A stretch of DNA of 51,521 nucleotides from Sphingomonas sp. (GTDB taxonomy: Bacteria; Pseudomonadota; Alphaproteobacteria; Sphingomonadales; Sphingomonadaceae). Where the stretch lies: NCBI RefSeq assembly GCF_025353885.1, contig NZ_JANXNX010000114.1:1-51521 (forward strand), given 5' to 3'. Positions 8,845-17,953 of this stretch are shown in pieces. The number at the start of each line of letters is the position of its first letter. The first letter of the stretch is position 1. Under the pieces are notes generated by a model. That model had not been told where the DNA came from. It searched no databases and worked only from the letters and a program-made list of their open reading frames with translations. A program made the position numbers and the translations under genes.

Positions 8845-9678
8845 ATGAACGCAATACTCAAACCCGGTCTTTATATCGTCGCGACCCCAATCGGCAATCT
8901 TGGTGATCTGAGCCCGCGCGCCGCCGAGATCCTGGCCAATGCCGACGTGATCGCGGTAGAGGACAGCCGTGTCACCGCTAAACTGCTGCGCCATATCGGT
9001 ATCCGTAAAACTATGGTGCCGTATCACGACCATGTTGCCGACGGCGTGCGTCCGGCATTGATCGCCCGTATGGGCACGGAATCGGTCGCGCTGGTATCGG
9101 ACGCCGGGACACCACTGATATCCGACCCGGGTTACAAGCTGGTCCGGGACGCTCGTGCGGCGGGGATCGCCATCGTCACCATCCCAGGCCCATGCGCCGC
9201 CGTCGCCGCGCTGACTTTAGCGGGCTTGCCGACCGATCGTTTCCTGTTCGTCGGGTTCCTGCCGTCGAAGGCCAAGGCGCGTGTCGAGGCTATTGCAGAG
9301 ATTGCCACGATCCGGGCGACGCTGATTTTCTACGAATCGGGACCCCGCCTCGCCGCGACGCTGACCGCGCTCGCCCAGACACTAGGCGACCGCGAAGCTG
9401 GCGTGGCGCGCGAGATGAGCAAGATGTTCGAGGAGTGCGTGACCGGATCGCTGGCCCAACTCGCGACGCGCTATGCTGAGGCCCCACCGAAGGGCGAGAT
9501 CGTTATTGTCGTCGCGCCGCCGGGGGAGCCGGTCGCTGCCACCCAAGCCGACGGTGATGCCGCTCTCGCCGAAGCGCTGACGCGCCTGTCGACCGGGCGT
9601 GCGGCTAGCGAGGTAGCCGGGCGCCTCGGCCTCGACCGTCGTGCACTTTATGCGCGGGCGCTGACGATGAAGATTTGA
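8845..9678 (+). CDS. rsmI: 16S rRNA (cytidine(1402)-2'-O)-methyltransferase RsmI
   Basis: SAM-dependent 2'-O-methylation of C1402 in the 16S rRNA decoding centre. The ATG at 8845 gives 277 residues. Characteristic segments are GLYIVATPIGNLGDLSPRA, VIAVEDSRVTAKLL, LVSDAGTPLISDPGYKLV, TIPGPCAAVAALTLAGLP and FLFVGFLPSK, all of the tetrapyrrole-methylase-like fold. The stop overlaps the TTG start of yraN. The order LpoA-like / rsmI / yraN / gshB is common in alphaproteobacteria, here with the first gene divergent. Confidence 0.97.
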   Translation: MNAILKPGLYIVATPIGNLGDLSPRAAEILANADVIAVEDSRVTAKLLRHIGIRKTMVPYHDHVADGVRPALIARMGTESVALVSDAGTPLISDPGYKLVRDARAAGIAIVTIPGPCAAVAALTLAGLPTDRFLFVGFLPSKAKARVEAIAEIATIRATLIFYESGPRLAATLTALAQTLGDREAGVAREMSKMFEECVTGSLAQLATRYAEAPPKGEIVIVVAPPGEPVAATQADGDAALAEALTRLSTGRAASEVAGRLGLDRRALYARALTMKI

Positions 9679-10040
9679 CCGCGCCTGCCAGGACCAGGCA
9701 GGCGGCCGAACAACGCGGGCGCAGGGCGGAGCGATTCGCGGCGACCTGGCTGCGGCTAAAGGGGTGGAAGATACTGGCCCAGCGCGTCCGCACGCCTGCG
9801 GGAGAGGTTGACATCGTCGCTCGCCGCTCCGGTCTGGTCGCCTTCATCGAGGTCAAGCATCGCGCCACCGTGGCCGAACTCGATTTTGCCATCGACGACT
9901 TCCGCCTCCGCCGGGTCGCGGCCGCCGCAGAAATCCTGATCGCTCGGTTTGCGGAGCCCGGCGACGATATCCGGATCGACGTCATCCTGCTCGCACCCCG
10001 GACATTGCCGCGCCACATCGAAAACGCATGGTGCGGATGA
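9675..10040 (+). CDS. YraN family (UPF0102) putative endonuclease
   Basis: A 121-residue protein of the YraN/UPF0102 family with a restriction-endonuclease-like core. The signature is GEVDIVARRSGLVAFIEVKHR, in which Asp and Glu-x-Lys form a PD-(D/E)xK-type site, preceded by RGRRAERFAATWLRLKGW. It starts at TTG 9675, overlapping the rsmI stop by 4 bases, and is likely cotranslated with it. A role in DNA processing is often suggested for the family but remains unproven. Confidence 0.9.
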   Translation: MTAPARTRQAAEQRGRRAERFAATWLRLKGWKILAQRVRTPAGEVDIVARRSGLVAFIEVKHRATVAELDFAIDDFRLRRVAAAAEILIARFAEPGDDIRIDVILLAPRTLPRHIENAWCG

Positions 10041-10063
10041 CGATCCGGAGTTAGGGCGATTCC

Positions 10064-11014
10064 ATGACCCTTAAAATAGCGTTCCAGATGGACCCGATGG
10101 AAACCCTGAACATCACGGGCGATTCCAGTTTCGCGCTGATGCTGTCGGCGCAAGCGCGCGGCTATGTGCTTTACCACTATCTTGCGCCTGACCTGACCTG
10201 GGATGGAGGACGGCTTTACGCTATGGCCCGGCCGGTAACCGTGCAGCGCCAACCCGGCAATCATTTCACGCCGGGTGAGCCGGTCATTCTCGATCTCGGG
10301 CGCGACGTCGATGTCATCCTGATGCGGCAAGATCCGCCGTTCGATCTCAGCTATATCACCGCGACACATTTGCTCGAACGTATCCAGGGTGACACGCTTG
10401 TCGCCAATGATCCGGCGTCGGTCCGCAATGCGCCCGAAAAACTGTTCGTGCTCGACTATGCCCATTTCATGCCGCCGACGATGATCACCCGTTCGCTTGG
10501 CGCAGCGCGCGAATTCCTGAAGGAGCATGGCGAGATCGTCCTGAAGCCGCTCCACGGCAACGGCGGCAAGGCAATCTTCAAGATCGGCAGCGACGGCGCT
10601 AACCTCGCCTCGCTGATCGAAGTGTTCAACACGGCCTATGTCGAACCGCACATGGTCCAGGCGTTCGTTCCGACCGTAGTCAAGGGCGACAAGCGCATCG
10701 TGCTGGTCGACGGCGTGATCGCGGGCGCGGTAAATCGGATCCCGGGCGACGGGGAGATTCGATCGAACCTGGCCGTTGGCGGGACAGCGGCAAAAACCGA
10801 ACTGACCGCGCGCGAGATCGAAATCTGTGAGGCATTGGGACCGGAACTGAAAAAGCGCGGGCTGATTTTTGTTGGGATCGACGTGATCGGCGGCGAGTGG
10901 CTGACCGAGATCAACGTGACTTCGCCAACTGGCATCGTGGCGATCGACACATTCAACGGCACCGACACCGCTGCAATGATCTGGAACGCGATCGAGGCGC
11001 GGCTGAACGCCTAG
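10064..11014 (+). CDS. gshB: Glutathione synthetase
   Basis: ATP-grasp ligase joining gamma-glutamylcysteine and glycine in the cytoplasm. It has 316 residues, the family norm. The N-terminus KIAFQMDPMETLNITGDSSF, then RQDPPFDLSYIT, the ATP-grasp segment GEIVLKPLHGNGGKAIF and the C-terminal GIDVIGGEWLTEINVTSPTG are all diagnostic. AGGG at 10053-10056 lies 7 bases before the ATG. It follows yraN by 23 bases and overlaps the xerC stop region convergently by 4 bases. Confidence 0.98.
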   Translation: MTLKIAFQMDPMETLNITGDSSFALMLSAQARGYVLYHYLAPDLTWDGGRLYAMARPVTVQRQPGNHFTPGEPVILDLGRDVDVILMRQDPPFDLSYITATHLLERIQGDTLVANDPASVRNAPEKLFVLDYAHFMPPTMITRSLGAAREFLKEHGEIVLKPLHGNGGKAIFKIGSDGANLASLIEVFNTAYVEPHMVQAFVPTVVKGDKRIVLVDGVIAGAVNRIPGDGEIRSNLAVGGTAAKTELTAREIEICEALGPELKKRGLIFVGIDVIGGEWLTEINVTSPTGIVAIDTFNGTDTAAMIWNAIEARLNA

Positions 11015-11862
11015 CCGTGCGGATGGGCGTTGCGGTAAACGTCCAGCAGATGGGCGGCGTCGACCGATGTGTAGATCTGGGTCGACGACAGGCTGGCATG
11101 ACCAAGCAGAGCCTGTAGCGAGCGCAGGTCCGCTCCCCGACCGAGCAGATGCGTCGCAAAGCTGTGGCGTAGCGCGTGCGGTGTCGTCCGCGAAGCCAGC
11201 CCCAGGCGACCCCGCGCACCCTGTACCGCGCGGCGGATGATCTCGGGCTTCAGCGGCCCACCGCGCGCACCGCGAAACAGTGGCTCGGCGTTCTCGATCG
11301 GCCACGGACAGAGCTTTGCATAGGCCTCGACCGCGTCGCGGACCGGACCGATCAGCGGCACCATCCGGGTCTTGTCGCGCTTGCCGGTCACGCTCAGGAC
11401 CGCGCCCAGCGGCAGGATCGCGCCGGTCAGCCCGACCGCCTCACCGATCCGCAGACCCGCGCCATAGAGCAGCATCAGCACCGCCCAGTCGCGCGCCGAA
11501 ATCCACGCCTCGGCAGACTGTTCGGCAATGTCCTCGGCCAGCGCCACCGCCTCGTCGGGCGAAATGGGTCGCGGCACCCCCTTTTTTACGCGAGGTCCTT
11601 TCAGCTTGGGAGTCGCGCCTTCGCCACCGACAAAAGTCAGGAAATTCCGGAGCGCGGACAGTTCGCGCGCGGCGCTCGCATTGCCGATGCCGTCGCTGCG
11701 CCGCTCCGCCAGGAAGCTGCGCAGCTCCGCCGATGTCGGCACCCGCGCCGTGCCAAGATGCGCGACCAGTCGCTCGGCAGTCGAGACATAAGCGCGGACC
11801 GTGTGGAGCGAACGACGCCGGTCGCGTGACAGGTGCTCGGCATAGGCCTGCACCGCGGTCAT
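11011..11862 (-). CDS. xerC: Tyrosine recombinase XerC
   Basis: Site-specific recombinase that resolves chromosome dimers at dif with XerD. It has 283 residues: an N-terminal SAM-like core-binding domain (about 1-90) and a C-terminal catalytic domain. Catalytic residues visible are Arg138 (GLRIGEA), Lys161 (TGKRDK), His229 and Arg232 (HALRHSFATH), His255 (LLGHASLSS) and nucleophile Tyr264 (QIYT). Length and sequence fit the housekeeping Xer enzymes rather than a phage integrase, and no att-like repeats or phage genes are nearby. The 18-base gap to the upstream transaldolase suggests a shared transcript. Confidence 0.93.
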   Translation of the reverse strand: MTAVQAYAEHLSRDRRRSLHTVRAYVSTAERLVAHLGTARVPTSAELRSFLAERRSDGIGNASAARELSALRNFLTFVGGEGATPKLKGPRVKKGVPRPISPDEAVALAEDIAEQSAEAWISARDWAVLMLLYGAGLRIGEAVGLTGAILPLGAVLSVTGKRDKTRMVPLIGPVRDAVEAYAKLCPWPIENAEPLFRGARGGPLKPEIIRRAVQGARGRLGLASRTTPHALRHSFATHLLGRGADLRSLQALLGHASLSSTQIYTSVDAAHLLDVYRNAHPHG

Positions 11863-11880
11863 GTCAGCCGGCTCCGGTCA

Positions 11881-12531
11881 TCAGATGGTCTGGCCGGTCT
11901 TTGCCCAGTCGGCCATGAATCCTGCCATGCCCTTGTCGGTCAGCGGATGGTTGAACAGCGCCTTGATCACCGAAGGCGGCGCGGTCATCACGTCGGCACC
12001 GATCCGCGCCGATTCGAGAACATGGACCGGATGGCGCACGCTCGCGACCAGGATTTCAGTGGCAAAGGCATAGTTGTCATAGATCAGTCGGATATCGCGA
12101 ATCAGGTCCATACCGTCGAATCCGATGTCATCGAGGCGCCCGACGAACGGAGAGATGAAACTGGCCCCCGCCTTGGCCGCGAGCAGCGCCTGATTCGGTG
12201 CAAAGCACAGCGTTACGTTGACCATCGTGCCTTCGCCCGACAACGCCTTGCAGGTTTTCAGCCCGTCGATCGTCAACGGCACCTTGATGCAGACGTTGTC
12301 GGCCAGCGCGCGCAACACTTCGGCTTCGCGCATCATCCCGGCATGGTCGAGCGCGATGACTTCGGCGGAAACCGGTCCATCGACCAGTCCACAAATCTCC
12401 TTCACAACTTCGACGAACTGGCGGCCCGACTTGGCGATCAGCGAGGGGTTGGTAGTCACCCCGTCGAGCAGGCCGGTCGCGGCGAGTTCGGCAATGTCGG
12501 CAGTATCGGCGGTATCGACAAAGAATTTCAT
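11881..12531 (-). CDS. tal: Transaldolase, small TalC/FSA-type
   Basis: Class I aldolase of the short transaldolase/fructose-6-phosphate aldolase subfamily, in the pentose phosphate route. The ATG at 12531 gives 216 residues, close to the usual 215-220. It begins [17 protein letters not shown], continues with [14 protein letters not shown], and has the Schiff-base lysine Lys83 in [10 protein letters not shown], followed by [19 protein letters not shown] and [11 protein letters not shown]. Whether the activity is true transaldolase or fructose-6-phosphate aldolase cannot be told by eye. Confidence 0.93.
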   Translation of the reverse strand: MKFFVDTADTADIAELAATGLLDGVTTNPSLIAKSGRQFVEVVKEICGLVDGPVSAEVIALDHAGMMREAEVLRALADNVCIKVPLTIDGLKTCKALSGEGTMVNVTLCFAPNQALLAAKAGASFISPFVGRLDDIGFDGMDLIRDIRLIYDNYAFATEILVASVRHPVHVLESARIGADVMTAPPSVIKALFNHPLTDKGMAGFMADWAKTGQTI

Positions 12532-12736
12532 GTTCGGACGTGTCCTAAGTTTGGAGTCGCAGAAGTCGCAGTAAATGAGCAATAAAGTTGCGTGACGCTC
12601 CATCCGCCAGGTCGGTGCAGACGCCATGCCAAAATTGGGGCGGATAGGACAGATGGAATCGCGATTGCACCCAATTTGCGGTTTGCGCGTTGTTGGACCG
12701 CACCTCTGCAGGTCGCACATATCAAGGATCACAAAT

Positions 12737-13066
12737 ATGAAGAAAATCGTAATCGCACTGGCGTTGGCCGGTCTCTCGATTGGAACCGTCGCACAGGCCG
12801 ATATTCGGATCAATGCGCGCCAGGCCAACCAGCAGCGCCAGATTGACGCCGGGAAACGGTCGGGCAAGCTCAGCCGGGCCGAGCGCGACCGCCTGACCGC
12901 CCAGCAGCATTCGATCGATCGCACCAAGAAGCAGGCGGAGCGCAGCGGCGGACGGTTTACCGACGCCGAAGTTCGGCGGGTGAATGCACTGCTCGACCGA
13001 TCGCAGAACGATATTGTCCGCGCCAAGCATAACCGCGTGCGTGGCCGGAACGGCGTGCACCTTTAA
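12737..13066 (+). CDS. Small basic exported protein
   Basis: A 109-residue protein with a clear signal peptide ([21 protein letters not shown], then cleavage before DIRINARQ in shortened reading) and a mature part very rich in Arg, Lys, Gln and Asp: [20 protein letters not shown] and [19 protein letters not shown]. The mature region should be helical and cationic, with a pattern reminiscent of secreted proteins found in multiple copies in sphingomonads. AAGGAT at 12724-12729 is the ribosome-binding site. It is a single gene with about 200 bases of noncoding DNA upstream, which contain the short direct repeat GTCGCAG (two copies near 12556). Function unknown. Confidence 0.75.
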   Translation: MKKIVIALALAGLSIGTVAQADIRINARQANQQRQIDAGKRSGKLSRAERDRLTAQQHSIDRTKKQAERSGGRFTDAEVRRVNALLDRSQNDIVRAKHNRVRGRNGVHL

Positions 13067-13177
13067 ACACTGGCCGCGCCTGCTTTCAGGGGAGAAAGGG
13101 AGCGCCCGCACAGGGTCACCTGCTCCCCTGATCTGGCGAAGGAAGACAGGGTCCCCGTAATGCGGTTAAGGGGACCA

Positions 13178-15346
13178 ATGTCCCGCGCCCGCGTCCTGTT
13201 GTTGAACTCCGCACTGGGGCCGCTCGATTACCGGGTGCCGCGCGGAATGACGGTGGTACCGGGAAGCATCGTGCTTGCCCCGCTCGGGCCACGCCAGCTA
13301 GCCGGGGTGGTATGGGACCCCGCACAAATGCCCTCCGATGCAGAAGTCGGCGACAATCGGCTGCGCAACCTTGTTTCGGTCTATGACCTGCCCCCGCTGT
13401 CGGCCCCGTTGATGCGGCTGATCGAATGGACGGCGAACTATTATCTTGCCCCGCCCGCTGCGGTCCTGCGCATGGCACTGGCGAGCGCGTCGGCGCTCGA
13501 CGACCGCCGTTCGGTGATCGAATATCGCGCAACTGGAACCCTGCCCGACCGGCTGACACCACGACGCGCACAGGCGCTGGAACGGATCGGAGAGCGGCAG
13601 GGACTGGTCCGCGAACTGGCGATGATCGGGGACGTGTCCGACGCGGTGATCCGCGGGCTGGTCAAGATGGGCGCGATCGAAGCGGTCGAGGTGAGCATCG
13701 ACGATGCCTATCCGCTGCCCAACCCTGATTTTGCCCCACCCGAACTCTCGAATGAGCAGGCCGCTGCGGCAACCGAGCTGGTCAACGCCACCGAGGCGCA
13801 CGACTTTTCGCCGATCCTGCTCGACGGCGTGACGGGGTCGGGCAAGACAGAAGTCTATTTCGAGGCCATTGCCGCCGCGTTGCGTTCAGGTCGGCAGACA
13901 TTGGTGCTGCTCCCCGAAATCGCACTCACCGAACCGTTCTTGCGACGATTCGAGGCGCGGTTTGGGCACCAGCCGGTCGCCTGGCATTCGGGCCTGCGCC
14001 AGTCACAACGCCGCCGTGCCTGGCGCGCCATTGCCAGCGGCGAGGCCAAGGTCACCGTCGGTGCTCGATCGGCGCTGTTCCTGCCCTATCCCGATCTCGC
14101 GCTGATCGTCGTCGACGAGGCGCACGAAACCAGCTTCAAACAGGAAGAAGGCGTCCATTATCACGCACGCGACGTCGCCGTGATGCGTGGGCGGTTCGAG
14201 GGGTGTCCGGTCATCCTCGCCACCGCGACCCCCGCCATCGAGACGCAAGCGCAGGTCGCGCTCGGCCATTATCGCGAATTGAAGCTGCCCGGTCGCTACG
14301 GCCCTGCACAAATGCCCGACATCGCGGCCATCGACCTGTTGCAGGACCCGCCCCTACGCGGTCGCTGGATCGCACCGCCTCTGGTTGCGGCAATGACCGA
14401 AACGCTGTCGCGCGGGGAACAGTCACTGCTATTCCTGAACCGCCGCGGCTATGCCCCTTTGACGCTCTGCCGGACCTGTGGCCACCGCTTCCAGTGCCCG
14501 AATTGCACTGCCTGGATGGTCGAACACCGGCTCGTCGGGCGACTGCAATGCCACCACTGCGGACATATCATGGTCCCGCCGAAAAAGTGCCCCGAATGCC
14601 AGGCAGAGGATTCGCTGGTGGCGGTCGGCCCCGGCGTCGAACGGATCGCCGATGAAGTCGCCGAACTGTTTCCCGAAGCCCGCCGCGCGATCGTCACCTC
14701 GGACACATTATGGTCACCCGCCAAAGCCGCCGAATTCGTCGGGCGCATGGAGGCAGGCGAGATCGACATCGTCATCGGCACGCAACTGGTGACCAAGGGC
14801 TATCATTTCCCCAATCTGACGCTGGTCGGGGTAATCGATGCCGACCTGGGCTTGCAGGGTGGCGACCTGCGCGCCGCCGAACGCAGTTTCCAGCAAATCG
14901 CCCAGGTTTCAGGCCGCGCGGGACGGGGAACCAAGCCCGGTCGCGTGTTCGTCCAAACGCACGAACCAAATGCGCCAGTTATCAGGGCGCTCGTTTCAGG
15001 CGATGCCGAAGCCTTTTATGCTGCCGAAACCGCGAGCCGCCGCGAAGCCAATGCGCCGCCGTTCGGGCGACTCGCGGCAATCATCGTGTCCTCCGAGGAT
15101 CTGCAAGAGGCCACCAACACCGCACAAGCGATCGCCAAGGGTGCGCCGATTGTGGAGGGCATGGAAGTTTATGGCCCCGCCCCTGCCCCGCTTGCCATGC
15201 TGCGCGGGCGACACCGGATGCGTTTATTGGTCCATGCGCGCCGTGCTCTGGACGTCCAGGACGTTATCCGTGCATGGCTGGGACGGCTCGACTGGCCACG
15301 CGGCGTTCGGGTCGCGGTCGATGTCGATCCCTATAGTTTCGTATGA
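13178..15346 (+). CDS. priA: Primosomal protein N' (replication restart helicase PriA)
   Basis: Superfamily 2 3'-5' helicase that reloads the replisome at stalled forks. The ATG at 13178 is preferred over 13160 because AAGGGGA directly precedes it; it gives 722 residues. Visible are the 3'BD region (GPLDYRVPRGM), Walker A GVTGSGKTE (about 217-225), the DEAH box VDEAHETSFKQ, and the zinc-binding Cys clusters CRTCGHRFQCPNC and CHHCGHIMVPPKKCPEC. The C-terminal helicase motifs LVTKGYHFPNLTLVG and QVSGRAGRG are intact. It is slightly overlapped by no other gene. Confidence 0.97.
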   Translation: MSRARVLLLNSALGPLDYRVPRGMTVVPGSIVLAPLGPRQLAGVVWDPAQMPSDAEVGDNRLRNLVSVYDLPPLSAPLMRLIEWTANYYLAPPAAVLRMALASASALDDRRSVIEYRATGTLPDRLTPRRAQALERIGERQGLVRELAMIGDVSDAVIRGLVKMGAIEAVEVSIDDAYPLPNPDFAPPELSNEQAAAATELVNATEAHDFSPILLDGVTGSGKTEVYFEAIAAALRSGRQTLVLLPEIALTEPFLRRFEARFGHQPVAWHSGLRQSQRRRAWRAIASGEAKVTVGARSALFLPYPDLALIVVDEAHETSFKQEEGVHYHARDVAVMRGRFEGCPVILATATPAIETQAQVALGHYRELKLPGRYGPAQMPDIAAIDLLQDPPLRGRWIAPPLVAAMTETLSRGEQSLLFLNRRGYAPLTLCRTCGHRFQCPNCTAWMVEHRLVGRLQCHHCGHIMVPPKKCPECQAEDSLVAVGPGVERIADEVAELFPEARRAIVTSDTLWSPAKAAEFVGRMEAGEIDIVIGTQLVTKGYHFPNLTLVGVIDADLGLQGGDLRAAERSFQQIAQVSGRAGRGTKPGRVFVQTHEPNAPVIRALVSGDAEAFYAAETASRREANAPPFGRLAAIIVSSEDLQEATNTAQAIAKGAPIVEGMEVYGPAPAPLAMLRGRHRMRLLVHARRALDVQDVIRAWLGRLDWPRGVRVAVDVDPYSFV

Positions 15347-15376
15347 CGCGATCATTTTAGTGACTGGGAATTGTTG

Positions 15377-16894
15377 ATGCTGGGTCGGTGGGTCGGATTG
15401 TTATTGCTATGTTGTGCATTGCCCGCGCTGGCGCAGGACAATCGCGACATCGACGCAGTCTCGCGCAGCGTCGTCCGCGTCGTCGTTGTAGCGGGCGGTG
15501 TGGAAGGCAGTGATGTTGGCATGGGCAGCGGCGTCGCCATCACCCCGAACCGCATCTTGACCAACGCTCATGTGGTCGAAAGCGCCGTCACTGGCGAGGG
15601 TTTCGTTGGCATTGTCCCATCCGAAGGCACGCGCCGCTACGAAGGCAAGGTCGTGGCCTATCGGGCCGACCTGGACCTGGCGGTGATCGACATCGGCAGC
15701 GGTCGTATTCCGCCCGCCACGTTGTTTTCGGGTGTGATGAGCGACGGGGCACAAGTTGCAGCACTCGGCTACCCCTATGGCGTCGATCGCGCTCTGGCAG
15801 GCGGCATGACCACCGTCGTCACGCCGCAATCGCCGGTCAAGTCGCTCGGCCATGTCGCCGGACGCAGGTCGAACGCGCAATTCGACACGGTGCTTCACGA
15901 TGCCGCGATCGGGCGCGGAAATTCGGGCGGTCCGCTTGTCGATGCCTGCGGCCGCGTCGTCGGCATCAACAGTTTCCTGTCGATCAGCGAGGGTATCGAT
16001 TCGACCTTCGCCTTCGCCATATCGGTACGCGAACTGTTGCCGTTTCTGCAAAAGGCAGGCGTCGCGGCGGCGATCGTTGGAACGCCCTGCCTATCGGACA
16101 GCGAGGCGGGAGCGCGGGATGCGGCGCTGGTCAAGGCCGATGAAGCGGCGGCAGCGTTGGAAGCGCACAAGGGCGATGCCGATGTGACCAAGGCCGCCCA
16201 GGAAAAAATGACCATTCGCGACCAGATTTCGGGGGAGCGGGAAAATGGCATGGCAATCGCTGCCGTGCTGCTGGTGGTCGGCGCGCTGGCGCTGGCGGGT
16301 GCGGGCGTGGCGCAGATGGAAAAGCGCAACCGGATTGCCATTGGAGCGGTCGTCGTTGGAATCGCGCTGATCCTCGCCGCCGTCATCGTGTATCTGGGAC
16401 GTCCCAAACTGACCGATGTCGAGGATCGCTATGCCCGGCTGCACCCGGTCGTGGCAAAGATTTCCGACACCGGCGTCAGTGCTGCCGGAAGCAATATCTG
16501 CACCTTCGTCGCCGATCGCAGCCGGGTGACGGTGTCGAAGACCGACGACGTCCCGCTCGACTGGCAGGACGATGGCTGTGTCAACGGCAAGACCCAATAT
16601 GGCGCGAATGCCGGGACTTGGAGCCGGTCGTTCGTGCCCAATACCGAACCGACGGTGACCGTCCAGACTTTCGACCCGGCTAAGCGGCGCTATACCGTCG
16701 AACGCTTCCTGATGGCCGCCGATGCGATGGACAAAGCGCGGGCCGTCCGCGCGCAATATCCGGCGAAGGGTTGCCAAACCGATCCCGGCGCGCGCCAATC
16801 GGTCAGCGAAATGCAGACGGCGATTCGCCAGACTCTGCCGCCGTCGCCCAATGAGCGGCTGGTCTTCGACTGCCGCGCGGTGGCGAAACTGTGA
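15377..16894 (+). CDS. Membrane-anchored trypsin-like serine protease
   Basis: Chymotrypsin-fold (S1C-like) protease, 505 residues from ATG 15377 (GGGA at 15366-15369). Residues 1-20 are a signal peptide ending ALPALAQ. The catalytic triad is His65 (TNAHVVES), Asp100 (DLDLAVIDI) and Ser183 (GRGNSGGPLV). After the protease domain come a coiled-coil-like Ala/Glu-rich segment (about 243-290), two membrane helices (291-312 and 319-341) and a 160-residue C-terminal domain containing three Cys residues. There is no PDZ domain, unlike DegP/DegQ. The protease should face the periplasm; the C-terminal domain probably also does. Substrate unknown. Confidence 0.85.
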   Translation: MLGRWVGLLLLCCALPALAQDNRDIDAVSRSVVRVVVVAGGVEGSDVGMGSGVAITPNRILTNAHVVESAVTGEGFVGIVPSEGTRRYEGKVVAYRADLDLAVIDIGSGRIPPATLFSGVMSDGAQVAALGYPYGVDRALAGGMTTVVTPQSPVKSLGHVAGRRSNAQFDTVLHDAAIGRGNSGGPLVDACGRVVGINSFLSISEGIDSTFAFAISVRELLPFLQKAGVAAAIVGTPCLSDSEAGARDAALVKADEAAAALEAHKGDADVTKAAQEKMTIRDQISGERENGMAIAAVLLVVGALALAGAGVAQMEKRNRIAIGAVVVGIALILAAVIVYLGRPKLTDVEDRYARLHPVVAKISDTGVSAAGSNICTFVADRSRVTVSKTDDVPLDWQDDGCVNGKTQYGANAGTWSRSFVPNTEPTVTVQTFDPAKRRYTVERFLMAADAMDKARAVRAQYPAKGCQTDPGARQSVSEMQTAIRQTLPPSPNERLVFDCRAVAKL

Positions 16895-16903
16895 CGCCTG
16901 CGA

Positions 16904-16927
16904 TCACCCCGGCCCGCGCCGGGGTGA
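16904..16927. terminator. Stem-loop between convergent protease and ada genes
   Basis: A perfect 10-bp inverted repeat, TCACCCCGGC (16904-16913), 4-base loop, GCCGGGGTGA (16918-16927), followed on the plus strand by CGCTGTTTTCG. The left arm contains the ada stop codon. It probably terminates transcripts from both sides, although the T-run is weak. The CACCCCGG core resembles dispersed palindromes that are common between sphingomonad genes. Confidence 0.45.
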
Positions 16928-17953
16928 CGCTGTTTTCGTCCACTCGCGCTTCAGCAATTCGACCTTGCGCTCCAGCCCATAGGCATAGCCGCCCAGCGAA
17001 CCGTCGGTCCGTAGTGCCCGATGGCAGGGGATCAGCACAGCCACCTGGTTCGCTCCGCAGGCCGACCCCACCGCACGCACCGCCTTTGGATTGCCGGCCT
17101 TCGCCGCCAGCGCTGCGTAACTGAGCGTCTCCCCGGAAGGGATGCGGGCCAGCTCGCGCCAGACCGCCTGCTGGAAAACCGTGCCCGCAACGTCCAGTGG
17201 CAGGTCGGGCAAGTGCGCAGGATCCGCGACCGCAGCTATCGCCCCCGCGATCAATTCGGCCATCGCCGCGCCACCCTCCTCGATCACCGCCTGCGGAAAC
17301 CGCCGCCGCAATTCATGCTCGTCCTCATCGAACGACAGTCGGCATATTCCCCGGTCGGTCGCTGCCAGCAGCATCGATCCCATGACCGTATCGACGATCG
17401 CATAGCGGATCAGGACCCCCGCCCCGCCCCGCTTCCATGCCGAGGGGGTCATGCCAAGCCGATCGGGTGCGGCCGCATAAAATCGGCTGGCGCTTTGATA
17501 ACCTGCATCGTAAATCGCCCCGGTAACCGACCCGGCTCCCGCCAAAGATGCCTCTGCGCGCTGGGCCCGTAGGCCCCGGGCATAAGCGGCGGGCGTCACT
17601 CCGGTGTCGCGCTTGAACAGTCGGTGAAAGTGGTGCGGCGCATAGCCGACAGCAGCAGCCAGCGCCTTCAGCCTCGGAACCTGGTCCGCACCCGCGATCA
17701 GCGCCAGCGCCTGTGCCACAGCCTCTCGGTCGCGCCCGACCTCATCGGGCTTGCACCGCAGGCAAGCACGAAACCCCGCCGCCCGCGCCGTTGCCCCGTC
17801 CGTGTAGAACGTCACGTTCTGTCGCAACGGGTGGCGCGCGGCGCAACTCGGCTTGCAGTAGATACCGGTTGTCCGGACCGCGCCAACGAACTGTCCGTCG
17901 AAGGCGCGGTCACGACTGGAAAATGCCTGCCACGCCGCCCCGGCGTCAATCAT
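16904..17953 (-). CDS. ada: Ada: methylated-DNA methyltransferase and transcriptional activator
   Basis: Adaptive-response protein, 349 residues from ATG 17953 (GGAG 8 bases upstream). The N-terminal zinc domain has Cys33, Cys37, Cys64 and Cys67 (GIYCKPSC, CLRC); Cys33 would accept methyl groups from phosphotriesters. An AraC-type helix-turn-helix follows (about 75-175, with APHHFHRLFKRDTGVTP), then the O6-methylguanine methyltransferase domain with active Cys310 in VLIPCHRAL. All functional residues are in place, so repair and gene activation should both be possible. The start overlaps the upstream DUF1203 stop by 8 bases. Confidence 0.95.
   Translation of the reverse strand: MIDAGAAWQAFSSRDRAFDGQFVGAVRTTGIYCKPSCAARHPLRQNVTFYTDGATARAAGFRACLRCKPDEVGRDREAVAQALALIAGADQVPRLKALAAAVGYAPHHFHRLFKRDTGVTPAAYARGLRAQRAEASLAGAGSVTGAIYDAGYQSASRFYAAAPDRLGMTPSAWKRGGAGVLIRYAIVDTVMGSMLLAATDRGICRLSFDEDEHELRRRFPQAVIEEGGAAMAELIAGAIAAVADPAHLPDLPLDVAGTVFQQAVWRELARIPSGETLSYAALAAKAGNPKAVRAVGSACGANQVAVLIPCHRALRTDGSLGGYAYGLERKVELLKREWTKTASPRRGPG

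Noticed and set aside
9605-11305. 566-residue minus-strand frame across yraN and gshB
   Set aside because: It spans two well-supported plus-strand genes and part of xerC; low-complexity Arg/Asp-rich translation.
11011-11862. Tyrosine recombinase as sign of a prophage or genomic island
   Set aside because: Sequence and length fit housekeeping XerC; there are no att repeats, tRNA junction or phage genes nearby.
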